In this document: one piece after another, positions 1 through 10,953 of the stretch
Position numbering within the stretch: position 1 is the first letter of the stretch
Layout: the number at the start of each line of letters is the position of its first letter
NCBI GenBank assembly: GCA_028583415.1
Contig: CM053270.1
Span: 54,446,173-54,510,172, forward strand
Direction: 5' to 3'
Source of the DNA: Protea cynaroides
Lineage: Eukaryota > Streptophyta > Magnoliopsida > Proteales > Proteaceae
Length of the DNA: 64,000 nt
Notes under the pieces: model-generated
Seen by the model: the letters and a program-made list of their open reading frames with translations, nothing else
Databases searched by the model: none
Told to the model about the DNA's origin: nothing
Position numbers and translations under genes: made by a program

Positions 1-303
1 ATTCCCTATGTTAAATTGAGAGCCTAGAATAGTTCATGAAGAAGATAGGATTTAGGAGAAACCCAAATCATCCATCCATGGATAAATTCTAAGAGAATTC
101 ATGGAGGAAATTATATGGACAATGGATGGTGTATAAAATAGTAGTTTTGAGCCATAGAACAATCATAAGAAGGACCATGATGATAAACCAAAGGACTCAA
201 ACATGAAGGAATGGAATTAAGAGTGAAAGGTCGACCATAACACGTGTGGTCACACGTGAGGTCGCATGATGTCCGACCCCACAAGACATACATGTCCGAC
301 CAT
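1..303 (+). repeat. 5' LTR remnant of element 1, right part deleted
   Basis: Bases 1-303 match the 3' LTR of the same element from about 9425 to 9730 with few differences. The match stops where the 3' LTR runs on for another 1.5 kb. From about 304 the sequence instead matches the leader of element 2 (RC of about 51620 leftwards). A deletion has therefore removed the end of the LTR, the primer binding site and the first part of the leader. The window opens inside this LTR, so its start is not seen. Confidence 0.85.
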
Positions 304-386
304 ATGTATATATATCCAAATCAGAGTATGGTCCACAATCTGGATAGTTACTCTGTAGTACAAGGAAAAAGTAAAAAAGAAATGCA

Positions 387-1647
387 TTATGGAGCTGAAG
401 GTGCTGGAGGAGGAGGTGCCTCACGATCTCGGTCATAGTCCTCAGCATACACTCTAATCAGCCAAGCTACCTGAGTCTGGGTCACCTGGAGACTAGCTGT
501 CAGATCGGCCATCCACTGATCAGACGTGCGCTAGGCATCTAGAAGCTCTCCTACTCTCCAATCAGTCACGCACTGAGCCTCTCAAATCTCACACAGCAGC
601 CCCATCACATCATCAGATGGTGGGTGCGAAGGACCAGCTGTGTATGAAGGAACCTGAGATGGGCCAGCTTCAGTAGAATACGGTGGTGATGGAGGAGGTA
701 TGGCGTCTACATCCATGAACATACGATCATCATCCTCAGCATCATTCCCATGGACCCCTGCTGCTGCTGCTGCTGCTGCCGCCGCCGCCTCAGCGTCTGC
801 TATCTTACCGGGGTACGGGGATGCACCAGAGCATTCATCTCCTCGTCACTGACCTGCGCATCTCGCATCCCCATCTTGGAGATGGCCTCCCAATCAAGGT
901 TAGAAGAGAAGGTATCCTCATGAATCTTCTCATCCAATAAGTCGACATGCAGGCGTGTGAGCAAGGTAGTGATCAAATGCCCATAGGGCAGGTTGCCTAT
1001 CTGACCAAGCATCGTAGCACGGATCATCGTCCTTCTGATAATGTATGGAAGGCAGATGGGCGGCCTAGTGCAAATGCAGTACAAGAGATACTGGGTCAAC
1101 TGGGAAATCCTCTCATAATGCCCACTCTGAGGAATCAGGTTGTGCTGACACCCGAGGCTTCTTTGCCATAGGTTGATTGCATTCATTTCCCAGCGATCAC
1201 CTCTAAGAAGCTGGCGATCAATCTCAGCATGCATCATCAAAGATAGGAACTGGGGTTCCTTGGGTGCACAGTATACCAAGGGGCCGTCGTTTGATATGCC
1301 CAGGAGATCAGTCAACTCCTGACAGTTAAAGGAGATCTCCACCCCTTTAACATAACTGGTGATCCTGAGCTCCCTACCCTGTCTGTATCATTGGGATCAC
1401 CCACTACCTGGAGATTGCAATAAAACTGCTTCACCAAAGCAAGACAGGTGCAAGCCTCATATGATATCATGGGGAGCCAACCCATGTCACAAAAAGCACC
1501 CTATACATTAAACAAGGCTAAACTAGCCAAGTTTACATAGCAACCCCCTTCCACCTTTTTACGCTCATAATGAGCATACTGAGCCTCTGCTTCATTAGAG
1601 CATAAACGAATGAGATCATGAACTCTGGGAACCTTGGTGCGAGCCAT
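387..1647 (-). pseudogene. Antisense leader ORF of element 1, plant transposon protein domain-like (broken)
   Basis: This frame runs opposite to gag-pol, between the 5' LTR and gag, and is homologous to the 437-codon frame at 50243-51556 in element 2. The likely start is the Met at 1647 (M-A-R-T-K-V-P, against M-V-H-T-K-V-P in element 2). An uninterrupted stretch at 1342-800 holds the core, with the conserved pieces L-G-I-S, G-P-L-V-Y-C-A-P and I-P-Q-S-G-H-Y-E-R-I. The C-terminal part (800-387) is Ala-rich, then Pro/Ser-rich, then coiled-coil-like, ending in a Pro-rich tail. The length is not a multiple of three, so at least one frameshift is present. The pattern recalls the PF20167 family of putative plant transposon proteins; this is recognition by eye, not a search result. 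Its function is unknown. Confidence 0.75.
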
Positions 1648-1967
1648 GCTATTTGCAAAGACAGACAAATAGACAAGATATTAGATATGATGAAAAACTC
1701 AAAATTTGGCATTATAACGGTATAATTTGGTCAAAAGCCTCACTTTTCACCCAAACAGTTGGGCAGGACGACTTACATGTGTTCCAAACCATCCTGCAAG
1801 GCTCATACAGTTGGAAATTAAACTAGGAAGATCGAATTTGAAGAAATTTCAACAATTTGGAAAAATCTCAAAAATTAAGACAAGAGAGGAAAATTTCAAG
1901 TTTCTCAAAAACTAACCGATGAAACTCAAGTTTTCTTGAGGGCTTTCATCCATTGGGTGGCCAATAG

Positions 1968-3440
1968 TTTCAGTCAGAATGAGTCCCCGGGACCCCGGGA
2001 CATTGGCTTCCGCCAACAGTGAACTATTAAGGATCGCATACTGCGCATATTCTACATTATAGCCTACAACTGATTCAGCTTCCGCTTCTGGGAATTCCGA
2101 ACAAAAGCTTTGATTGGACTGAGGTTCGTGCAGGGAGGGAATAGGAACTAATAACGATGGTTCGAGCTTGAGCTCACCGGCCGCCCCCTAAACGAGTAAG
2201 TGTCGTATTCCAATGTCTTTCACGAAGCGACCCACAACTGCACAACTCTCCTTTATGTTAGGGGGACACTAAAATGCAGAACAATAAGGCCCCATGCTCT
2301 CCTCTCTCCCCCTTTTTTAGCCAACACCATCAACCACTGTTGTTTTGGTCAAAGCTAAAAATCTGATGAATAGAAGGAAAGGAGATCAGAAAGATGAAAG
2401 ACACACCTTATCCTTGACCACCCTTCGCAGAACTTTTTTTTTTCGAAAAACTAGAAATATCTAACTAACTATATAAATTTATAAATAGAAAACTATGTGA
2501 GATCACTCCACTCTCTCTAGACAACGGATTTCATTTCTTCAGAATCTACTAGCTGCTTCAAAAGGCTAGCGCGCTAGCGCGCCGAGGTCGGAATGGGATC
2601 GGGTGTTTTCACCTTGTTCACACATGGGCTTCTCTGGTATGAAATGAGCCACTTCAAATAGGTGTCTCACCGTAGTGCCCGATTTGTCTTGATTTCCGAT
2701 TGATGAACAAGAAGATCATGTTGATGCTATATTAAAGAGTAGTTTATAAAAAAGTTGCTTAGTCCCATTCCAATTCAGGAAAGGGCTCTACCAGTGCTAA
2801 TCCAAGTATGATTGCTCCAAACATGACAGCAAGCGATCCACTTCCTATTCTTTGAAGTATTTTTGGTTGAGTCGAGCGGTGAGCAAAGATGAATCGTCGA
2901 GTAAGCTTCGCTACCTCTGTAATTTCAAGGGCAAACAAATATTTAGTATTCAAATGGGTGCTCGGCTGATCGGTCAAGCGAAGAAATAGAATCGGAGTGC
3001 TATTTACATGTACATATACAAGAATTTACATGTAAATTCTTTTAGAAAATAATTATAGATTGATCTATATCAATCCCATATCTTCATACAATAAATAGTG
3101 TGGTAGAAAGGTGCATCTAGAGTGGAGTGATCTCACATAGTTTTCTATTTAGAAATTTATATAGTTAGTTAGATATTTCTAGTTTTTTGAAGAAAAAAAA
3201 GTTCTACGAAGGGTGGTCAAGGATAAGGTGCATCTTTCAGTGGGAAAGGAAGGCTGCTCCGCTAAAGGTCTAACTCTCTGTCGTCCCAAAACTAGAACCA
3301 AAGATTGCCTGTATCCAAGATGACATCTTCAACGAAGACTAGCTGTATCGAACGTGCAGATGAGAGCCCCGTCCTACCTACTAGCTAATAAGGTTGAAAG
3401 AAACGTTGCGTTGAGCAAGCAACGCGACCCCCGGTTCTAC
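1968..3440. other. 1.47-kb foreign insert, organelle-like (possible nuclear mitochondrial DNA)
   Basis: Element 2 carries the same leader without this block. Its RC near 49895-49930 joins the two flanks directly through caatagcaaaagccccc. In element 1 the left flank stops at 1967 and the right flank resumes at about 3441, so the insert ends are set by an empty site in the same window. No TSD or retroelement ends are visible, which suits end-joining capture. The base composition is more GC-rich than the surroundings, and the style (an uncommon GC palindrome near 2570, an internal inverted repeat) resembles plant mitochondrial DNA. A 72-codon minus-strand frame at 2759-2977 with one hydrophobic segment lies inside; I do not recognise it. 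The mitochondrial origin is inference. Confidence 0.7.
2395..3238. repeat. Inverted repeat, two arms of about 120 bp
   Basis: The left arm at about 2395-2515 and the right arm at about 3119-3238 are reverse complements with only a few mismatches. They share the pieces accttatccttgaccaccct and gagatcactccactct. The spacer is about 600 bp. The arms sit inside the foreign insert, about 430 bp and 200 bp from its ends, so they are not the insert's own termini. They could be a short repeat pair of an organelle genome or an older TIR element carried inside the captured DNA. Confidence 0.85.
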
Positions 3441-4076
3441 AAAGCCCCCAATAAAAATTAAATTTTTACGGTTAGAAAAATTTTAATTTGATGAAAACGC
3501 TATAAATGGAGAAAAACCTAGTTTTGAAAGCTCAAAAATGAGGACCAGTAGAGAACATACCTGAAGGAAAGGAACAGAAGTCGTGAATGGAAGAAATAAT
3601 CACTAAACACGAGTGGTCGATATTGTAGCAACTCAGGGGAAGCGAGTTGAGCTGAAGGGAAAAGAGAGAGTGGGAAATGACTCCAAAATCAGGTTTAAAA
3701 ACATGATTTGGGGTCATGCGGTCGCAAAATTTGACTAAATATGTGACCCCACGACCGACCCCACGATCGACCCCAGGCTCTCGGTGAGCTGACAGACATC
3801 GTGTGGTCGGACCCTGTGGTCGGACATATACCGACCCTACGATCGACCCCAGGCTCTCGGTGAGCTGACAGGGTTTTGTGAGGTCGCATACCCTGTAGTC
3901 GGACATTGTGCTACCCCACCATCGACCCTACGATGGAAAACACAGTATTTTGACTGAATGACTTGGAAATTTTGAATTTTACATTGATTAGTTGGATTTT
4001 GACATGGGAATGACGTATATTATGATTGCTCACATATTCTATGATTTTTCAGATACTACCACCACTAGAACAGGAA

Positions 4077-5350
4077 ATGACTGGGCGAAGAGTAACTAGG
4101 CGAGGACATAACCCAATTCCACCACCACCACCTGTGGAGGAAAATAGCCATGAAAATCCTGAAGGACAAGGGAATCAGAATATGGCACCACCAGGAGCTA
4201 ATGGCCAGGCTAATCCTACAAACTTGCCAGCCCCACCTATAGATTGGCGACAACAGTTATGAACCTAGCACAACAACTGCAACAGATACAGCAAGTACAA
4301 GCCAATATGCAAGCTACTATGAGAATGGTTTTTCCACCTGTAGATACTATACCTATGCTAGCCAGACAAGCTAGCACAGTACCAGGGGGTCGCAACACGG
4401 TACCCCAAGCACCTCAGACGCCAGTTGCACAAGCACTAGTACATAACCCTGAGATAGCCCAAGGCAGTTACCAGTATCAACCACCTATGTATGGGGCATA
4501 TGCTCAATATCAGTTGGACCACTCTCGACTGATCGAGTATTTTCTGAAAATGAAGCCTAAGAAATATAATGGCAAGCCAGCAGATCCTTTGTGGCCAGCT
4601 CACTGGATCGATGAAATGGAAAGGAATTTTATGATGATGACTGTTAATGAGGAGGAAAAAGTATTGTGTGTAATATTTATGCTGAAAGGCGATGCACACC
4701 ACTGGTGGAAGTCTACTCGGAGTTATCTGTTAACAAAGCACGCCCAATTGACCTAGGCAATCTATAAAGAGGCATTCTTCGAGAAATATTTTCCTCAAAG
4801 TTTCAGAGATGCTATGGAAAGAGAGTTCCTGAGTTTGTATTAGGGACAGATGACGGTGGATGCATACCAACAGCATTATGAAGAGCTATTTTTCTTTACT
4901 CCCTCTAGCATGCAGGAAGAAAATACTAAAACCCGAAGGTTCGTCATGGGACTTAGGGGAAACATTCGGGAGCATGTTTTGGGATTAAAAAAGAAATTTT
5001 ATAATGAAGCAGTACAGATTGCTCGAGTACTAGAATCGAGCCAGAGAGAGCTACTTTGCTCAGAATAGAGGTATCAAAAGGCCAAATGAAAATTCTTATA
5101 ACGGAGGAAACACAAAGACATTTAAACCCTTCTGTACTCAAGGATTTAATGCTGCAGCCAAGACTACTCCAACAGCCCAACCTTAACAAAAGCAAAATAA
5201 TGAAGGAGTAAATGCTATAACTGCAATCAAATGGGACATTATTTCAGGGAGTGTCCTAAGCCCAAGAAACAACTACAACAAGGAAAGGTTTATGCAGTTA
5301 CATATGAGGATGCTGTCGCATCGCCTGATGTGGTCACAGGTATGACCTGA
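4077..5350 (+). pseudogene. gag: gag polyprotein of element 1 (broken)
   Basis: Gag forms the particle in which the element is reverse transcribed. The start is the Met at 4077 (M-T-G-R-R-V-T-R), matched by M-A-G-R-R-V-T-R in element 2. A Pro-rich N-terminus is followed by a Gln-rich helix (about 4262-4320), then the retrotransposon gag core with L-K-M-K-P and K-G-D-A-H-H-W-W. Breaks: a frameshift near 4255, a TAG after Q-L-T near 4754, a TAG at 4841-4843 and a frame loss near 5060. The zinc-knuckle region near 5210-5260 is damaged: the first Cys codons are out of frame. The reading ends at TGA 5348-5350 after V-V-T-G-M-T, the same stop as in element 2. Confidence 0.88.
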
Positions 5351-5407
5351 AATTTTATTTTGTATTACCTTGTGTGAGCATGTGGACTAAATTAAAAGAA
5401 ATCATAG
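5340..5407 (+). other. Intron-like stretch between gag and protease, element 1
   Basis: The 68 bases start GTATGACC after CACAG and end AATCATAG before GTATCG. They are AT-rich and carry the gag stop. Removing them joins V-V-T-G to I-V-P-I-N-G, in frame with the protease that follows. Element 2 has a 69-bp counterpart at 48019-48087 with the same ends. The one-base length difference would shift the frame if the stretch were translated through. It may be an intron that sets the Gag to Gag-Pol ratio, or an insertion flanked by a short GGTAT repeat. At 68-69 nt it is at the lower limit for plant introns. Confidence 0.45.
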
Positions 5408-7557
5408 GTATCGTACCTATTAATGGCATACCCACCAGAGTGCTCTTTGATTCTGGAGCTACTCATTCTTTTATATCTGTGTCATTTGGAAAGAAGCTAA
5501 ATCTACCCCTCAGATCTTTAGACTATAAATTGCTTGTACGATCACCTATGAGATTAGAAGTGGAATTAGAAAAAAGGTTATGGACCATGTCCAGTTCTTA
5601 TCGACGAGAAGATGTTGGATGCAACCTTAATTCAACTTGAGATGGCAGACTTTGACGTTATCTTGGGAATGGATTGGTTAGCTCGATATTCTGCAAACCT
5701 ATTATGTGCAGAAAAGAAATTGACATTTAAAGACAAGGAAGGAGCAGAGTTTAGTTTTGCGGTAACCAGAATACCCCGTAAACGAAAACTCATCCTCTCT
5801 GCATTAAAGGCTAGAAAATGCCTCGAGAAAGGAAGAGCTAGGTATCTAGTATTCGTGGTTGATCTCACCAAGGAAGTATCACGAATGAAAGATATTGATG
5901 TTGTGCGTGACTTTTCAGATGTATTTCTTGAGGAACTACCAAGACTACCACCCGACCGAGCTACAGAGTTTGTTATAGATCTGATATCCGGAGCCGCACC
6001 AGTATCTAAAGCACCCTATCGAATGGCTCCTACTGAACTGAAGGAACTAAAGGTACAATGTTATAGGAATTACTGGACAATGGTTATATCAGACCCAACA
6101 TATCACCATGGGGAGTGCCAGTATTGTTTATGAAGAAGAAGGACGATAGTGTTCGACTGCGTATAGACTATTGAGAATTGAATAAGCTTACAATCAAGAA
6201 TCGACACCCATTGTCTCGGATCGATGACTTGTTCTATCAGTTGCAAGGTGCCAAGGTGTTCTCCAAGATTGATCTTCGGTCAGGATACCATCAGTTGAAG
6301 ATTAAGGAAGGTGATATTCCAAAGACAGCATTCAGAACAAGATATGGACAATATGAATTTTTAGTCATGTCTTTTGGATTGACTAAAGCACCCGTAACTT
6401 TTATGGAACTCATGAATCGGGTATTCCATGATATGTTAGATACGTCAGTCATTGTGTTTATTGATGATATATTGGTCTACTCCAAGGACAAGGAAACTCA
6501 TGTTATGAATCTAAGAGCCGCTCTACAGCAACTAAGAAAAGAAAAGCGTTACGCCAAATTTAAAAAGTGTAAGTTTTGGCTAAATGAGGTCGCTTTCTTA
6601 GGACATGTTGTATCCGCTGAAGGAATTAAAGTGGATCCTAGCAAGATTGAAGCCATTGTGAAATGGGAAGCGCCTAAGAGTGTTGCAGAAATCAGAATTT
6701 TCCTAGGTCTAGCTGGGTATTATCGACGATTCGTGGAAGACTAATCCAGAATTGCTATACCTCTCACCAGTTTAACTAAGAAAGGAGAAAAGTTTGTTTG
6801 GACCGATAAATGTGAAGAAGGTTTTCAAACATTGAAAGCTAGATTGATATCTGCTCCCATCTTGACCATTTCTATTCCAGGATAACCATTTACCTTGTAC
6901 ACTGATGCGTCTGGGTTGGGTTTAGGACGTGTGCTTATGCAAGGAGAACAAGTAGTTGCATATGCCTCAAGAAAACTGAAAACACATGAAAAGAACTATC
7001 CCACTCATGACTTGAAATTAGCAGTAGTAGTACATGCTGTCAAGATATGGAGACATTATTTGTATGGAGAGAAATTTCAGATTAAATCAGATCATAAGAG
7101 TCTCACTTATCTTTTTAATCAAAAGGAGTTAAACATGAGACAAAGAAGATGGCTGGAATTATTGAAGGATTATGATTGCGATATCCAGTATCATCCAGGG
7201 AAGGCTAATGTAGTTGCTGATGCACTAAGCAGAAAAGCAATGATAAAATCCCAAGGAGAGGTTAACACAACTACGGAAATCTGTGTTACAGGGAAAGTAT
7301 TCCATCATGGTAATGAGCAGTTCGTGATAGATGCACCGGGCGGATCAACCAACCAAGGGTTTATTCATCGGTTTTCAGATATGTTCGCAACATTGAATAT
7401 TGTACCTGATATATTAGATGAAGTGAAAGCCGCTATTAGATCAAACCCTTATCTGAGAACGGTACAAGAAGACATCGAAAAAGATAGGACTATTCCTGAG
7501 TTCACCTTGGACGTTTTAAAAGGTACTGAAGTACAAAGGAAGAGTATGTGTTCCTGA
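5408..7557 (+). pseudogene. pol: pol of element 1: protease, reverse transcriptase, RNase H (broken)
   Basis: The protease begins at 5408 and has the aspartic active site D-S-G-A-T-H-S near 5450. A linker with D-V-I-L-G-M-D-W-L follows (5650-5690). Reverse transcriptase spans about 6000-6744: L-R-S-G-Y-H-Q-L near 6275, the catalytic F-I-D-D-I-L-V-Y near 6460, and the thumb motif L-G-L-A-G-Y-Y-R-R-F near 6705. RNase H starts at 6898 with Y-T-D-A-S-G and runs to A-D-A-L-S-R-K near 7230. Breaks include a frameshift near 5580-5610, one near 6050, a TGA at about 6172 in place of an Arg codon, TAA at about 6742 and TAA near 6883. The catalytic residues are intact although the frame is not. Confidence 0.92.
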
Positions 7558-8883
7558 TATGGAAAACTTGGACATTAGACACAGACTAATGAAGGAAGCT
7601 CACACCACCGCTTATTCGGTACATCCTGGAAGTACGAAGATGTATCATGATTTGAAGAAATTATATTGGTGAAGAGGAATGAAAGCAGATGTAGATAAAT
7701 TTATGTCTTAATGCCTAAATTGTCAGAGGGTAAAGGCTGAAAGGCAAAAACCTACAGGATTATTGTAGCCACTGCCAGAACCAGCATGGAATTGGAACTG
7801 CATCACTACGGACTTCGTCACCGGATTACCATTGACTCCCCGAATAGTTGACGCGGTCTGGGTGATTGTAGATCGTCTGACTAAAATAGCTCGTTTCATA
7901 GCTATATGACCTCAGTATACCCTTGAGAGGTTAGCCAAGCTGTATGTAGATAATATTGTCAGATTGCATGGTGTACTGAAAGCATTATATCCGACAGAGA
8001 CTCACGTTTTATCTCAAAGTTTTGGGAAGGATTGTAGAAGGCTATGGGTACAACGTTGAAGTTTAGTACTACATTCCATCCTCAGACAGACAGACAGTTG
8101 GAGCGTACCATTCAGATCTTAGAAGATATGCTTCGAGCCTGTGTTATTGATTTCAAAGGATCATGGGATGAGAAACTATCATTGATCAAGTTCGCCTATA
8201 ACAACAGCTATCAGGCTACTATACAGATGTCACCCTATGAAGCATTATATGGTAGGAAGTGTTGAACTCCTTTGTTTTGGAATGAAGTTGGTGAACGGAG
8301 TATTGTTGGACCAAAATTTGTTGAAGAGACTTATCGTGTTGTCGACATTATTAAAGAAAGAGTTAGAACGGCTCAGAATCGTCAGAAACAGTATGCAGAT
8401 ACTCGACGTTGAGACCTTGCATTTATCGTAGGTGATAAGGAATTCTTGAAAGTATCACCTATGCGAGGTTTAAAATGATTCGGACAGAAAGGGAAGCTAA
8501 GTCTGAGATATGTCGGGCCATATGAGATTTTAGCTAAGCGTGAAAAAGTGGCGTATCAGTTAGCATTACCCCCATCTATGTCAAGTGTGCATGATGTATT
8601 TCATATCTCATTATTGAAGAAGTACGTCAGAGATCCAACACACGTTTTAACAGCGGATCCACCAGATCTAACTAATGATTTGACATTTAAAGTAGCACCA
8701 ACTGAAATCACCAGCCGAAAGGTTCAACATCTACGCAACCGTGACATTTATTATGTTAAGGTCACTTGGAGGAGCCGAGATATAGAAGAGATCACATGGG
8801 AAGAAGAGAATGCTATGCGAAAGAAATATCCTCACATTTTTTACTCGGAAGGTATATGCAAATTTCGAGGACAAAATTTCTAA
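7558..8883 (+). pseudogene. pol of element 1: integrase and chromodomain-like tail (broken)
   Basis: Integrase starts with its HHCC zinc region (A-H-T-T ... H-P-G-S, then C-L-N-C near 7718) and continues with the catalytic core (T-D-F-V-T-G-L-P near 7810; the E-R-T-I-Q segment near 8105). Stops lie near 7671, 7711, 7768 and 7907, and a frameshift disrupts 7975-8040. The C-terminal frame 8548-8883 carries H-D-V-F-H-I-S-L-L-K-K-Y, then a chromodomain-like segment with Y-Y-V-K-V-T-W-R and E-E-I-T-W-E. This is the divergent tail type of the Tekay group, thought to steer integration to heterochromatin. The frame ends 18 bases before the 3' LTR. Confidence 0.9.
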
Positions 8884-8885
8884 TA

Positions 8886-8899
8886 AGAGGGGGGGGGAG
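8886..8899 (+). other. Polypurine tract of element 1
   Basis: A run of G with two A's (agagggggggggga) lies directly before the 3' LTR. This is the place and composition of the primer for plus-strand DNA synthesis. Confidence 0.85.
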
Positions 8900-9263
8900 T
8901 TGTAAGACCCTTATCGAACTAACCGGTCTTACCACCTTGTACCAGGTTTACCTATCATGGTCGAGCCAAGTGGACCAAGTGCGTGAAGAAACCATAAGTC
9001 CAGGTATGAAATTAACCCAAAAACAGTCAATTATGAGCGTGTGGTCGCATGCCTAAACAGGTGTGACCAACCCCACCTCAAAAGAGTTCAATCACATGAA
9101 TTTTGGTCGTGTGGTCGGACATTTCAAAAGGTAGGGTTGATGGATTCTGCGACCCCACCTCCGACCCCACGGAACCCAATCAGAAATCGAATTTAGGAAA
9201 CCTTCCTAATCCGAAGGGGGTTCTTTCCTAAACTCATTAGGGCATATTATGGAGGGTTTTTCT

Positions 9264-9274
9264 CTATAAATAGG
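9264..9274 (+). promoter_or_regulatory. LTR core promoter (TATA box), element 1
   Basis: The motif ctataaatagg sits about 365 bp into the LTR, followed by a GA-rich transcribed leader. The same motif at the same place occurs near 21031, 27097 and 36881 (plus), and at 41861-41871 and 53754-53764 (minus). Confidence 0.8.
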
Positions 9275-10821
9275 ACGTCCCTTAGCCTCTTTCACCTTTT
9301 TAGAACTACAATTGAAAGTGAGAGAAAGAGAAGAGAAGGAAGAGAAGGAAAATTGAAGAAGAAGACTAAGGAGGAGGAAAATTTAGAGAAAACTCTGAAT
9401 CTTCAGCAAGCTTAAGGTATGAACGTATTCCCATGTTAAATTGAGAGCCTAGAATAGTTCATGAAGAAGATAGGATTTAAGAGAAACCCAAATCATCCAT
9501 CCATGGACAAATTCCAAGAGAATCCATGGAGAAAATTATGTGGACAATGTATGGTGTATAAAATAGTAGTTTTGAGCCATTGAACAATCATAGGAAGGAC
9601 CATGATGATAAGACAAAGGATTCAAACATAAAGGAATGGAATTAAGAGTGAAAGGTCGACCATAACATGTGTGGTCGCACGTAAGGTCGCATGATGTCTG
9701 ACCCCACAAGACACACATGTCCAACCACATGCCCTCGGGAAGTTTCCAGGGAGGGTGTGGTTGCACGTGTGGTCGTAGTATGTCCGACCCTACCCTGCGA
9801 CCCCACGCCCTGTGGTCGCAGAAACTGAAACCCCAGGTGCTGCCACACCTGCAACCCCTCAGTTTCTGTTAGTTTAAACACATGAGAATTAATTCTAATT
9901 AAAAATCTATCAACTTGTTAGGTTTTCAAGTGATTTAAAAGTGGTTCATAAAGCTTGAACGAGGATCTACTATTAATCAAAGGTGAGGGAACAAGACCTA
10001 AACTAATTGGCTAATAATAAATTATTTTATTTATTGAGTCCAATGCCATGAATGATTCTATGCTTGTATGCGTGTAGTGTGCATTTCACATGTCATCCAA
10101 TATTTCTGCTATTTATGTCCATGCATATTTAATTCCATTTATTTATAACATGGTGATGATGATGATGCTAGGAATAGGTATGTGAATGTTTGTGTGTGGT
10201 TAGTGTACTTGATGCGAGTGGGGCATCAGGGAGAGGACGTGACATTGTGGTTCATCCTGGTCACTAGACTCTAGCTCTATCTCTACTCAAGTCTTGTCCA
10301 CTAACATTGTCGTATCGTCATTACCTTAGTAGAACTATTACGTCGTAGGGCATCAGGGGAGGTGGTCTCGGACCGTGTAGTCTCTAACTCTGTCGGGGGG
10401 CCTTAGCTCTATCTCTATGGACGTATTGAGGGATGCTAAGGTGAGGCCTTGGATTCAGTATTTGACATTAGGATTGATTAGTTGCGAGCCCAGTTTATAA
10501 GCCCTCGCCAATATGGGCTTACGTGTTGGTATGGATAGGGCATCAGGGGAAGTGTCATGCGGTGTTTGATCCGGGCACTTTAGCTCTATCTCTATTCCAT
10601 GATGGGTGCATGTTGGATGGCAATGGTGTTTGATCCATTGGGCGGCTTCACACACTCGTGTATAGAGGTGCGGCGGCCACCTATCATTTCTATTACACAT
10701 TGCAACCTTTTGAACAGACCAAAGATATGAATTAAATGCATGCATATGTTTGTTGCATTATTTTGTTTGCTCACTAAGCCATGATGTGTGCTCACCCTTT
10801 CAACGTCGAATATTTTTAATT

Positions 10822-10953
10822 GATGATGCAGGTACTACTATAGAAGATTACATGAATGCTTCAATATATGGACATGTTACGATAATGGATGCAGAAGCTA
10901 TGATGGAGTCGCATGATTCGTCGTGCGAGTACAACTCATGTGTCTTTGATTAG
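10822..10953 (+). CDS. Conserved small LTR ORF, C-terminal part (element 1 3' LTR)
   Basis: The frame reads D-D-A-G-T-T-I-E-D-Y-M-N-A-S and ends S-C-E-Y-N-S-C-V-F-D before TAG 10951-10953. An ATG upstream at 10750 is in frame. Counterparts lie at 15644-15778, 19328-19461, 40242-40373 (minus), 43178-43312 (minus), 52122-52253 (minus) and 58311-58442 (minus). They share V-E-D-Y, H-D-(S/A)-S and a final C-x-C-x2-C, with different third-codon bases. Here the middle Cys is Tyr. Upstream of the GATGCAG just before the frame, the copies differ by single-base indels, so GCAG may be a splice acceptor and this the last exon. The function is unknown. Confidence 0.5.
   Translation, partial: DDAGTTIEDYMNASIYGHVTIMDAEAMMESHDSSCEYNSCVFD

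Noticed and set aside
2759..2977. 72-codon minus-strand frame as an organelle gene
   Set aside because: It has one hydrophobic segment and is inside the organelle-like insert, but I cannot match it to any mitochondrial or plastid protein with confidence.
2395..3238. Inverted repeat as the TIRs of a DNA transposon that made the 1.47-kb insertion
   Set aside because: The arms lie about 430 bp and 200 bp inside the insertion joints, so they cannot be its termini.
3532..3906. Minus-strand 124-codon frame in the element 1 leader
   Set aside because: It spans GGTCG-motif repeats, the element 2 counterpart is not open in the same way, and part of it lies in the presumed antisense intron or 5' region.
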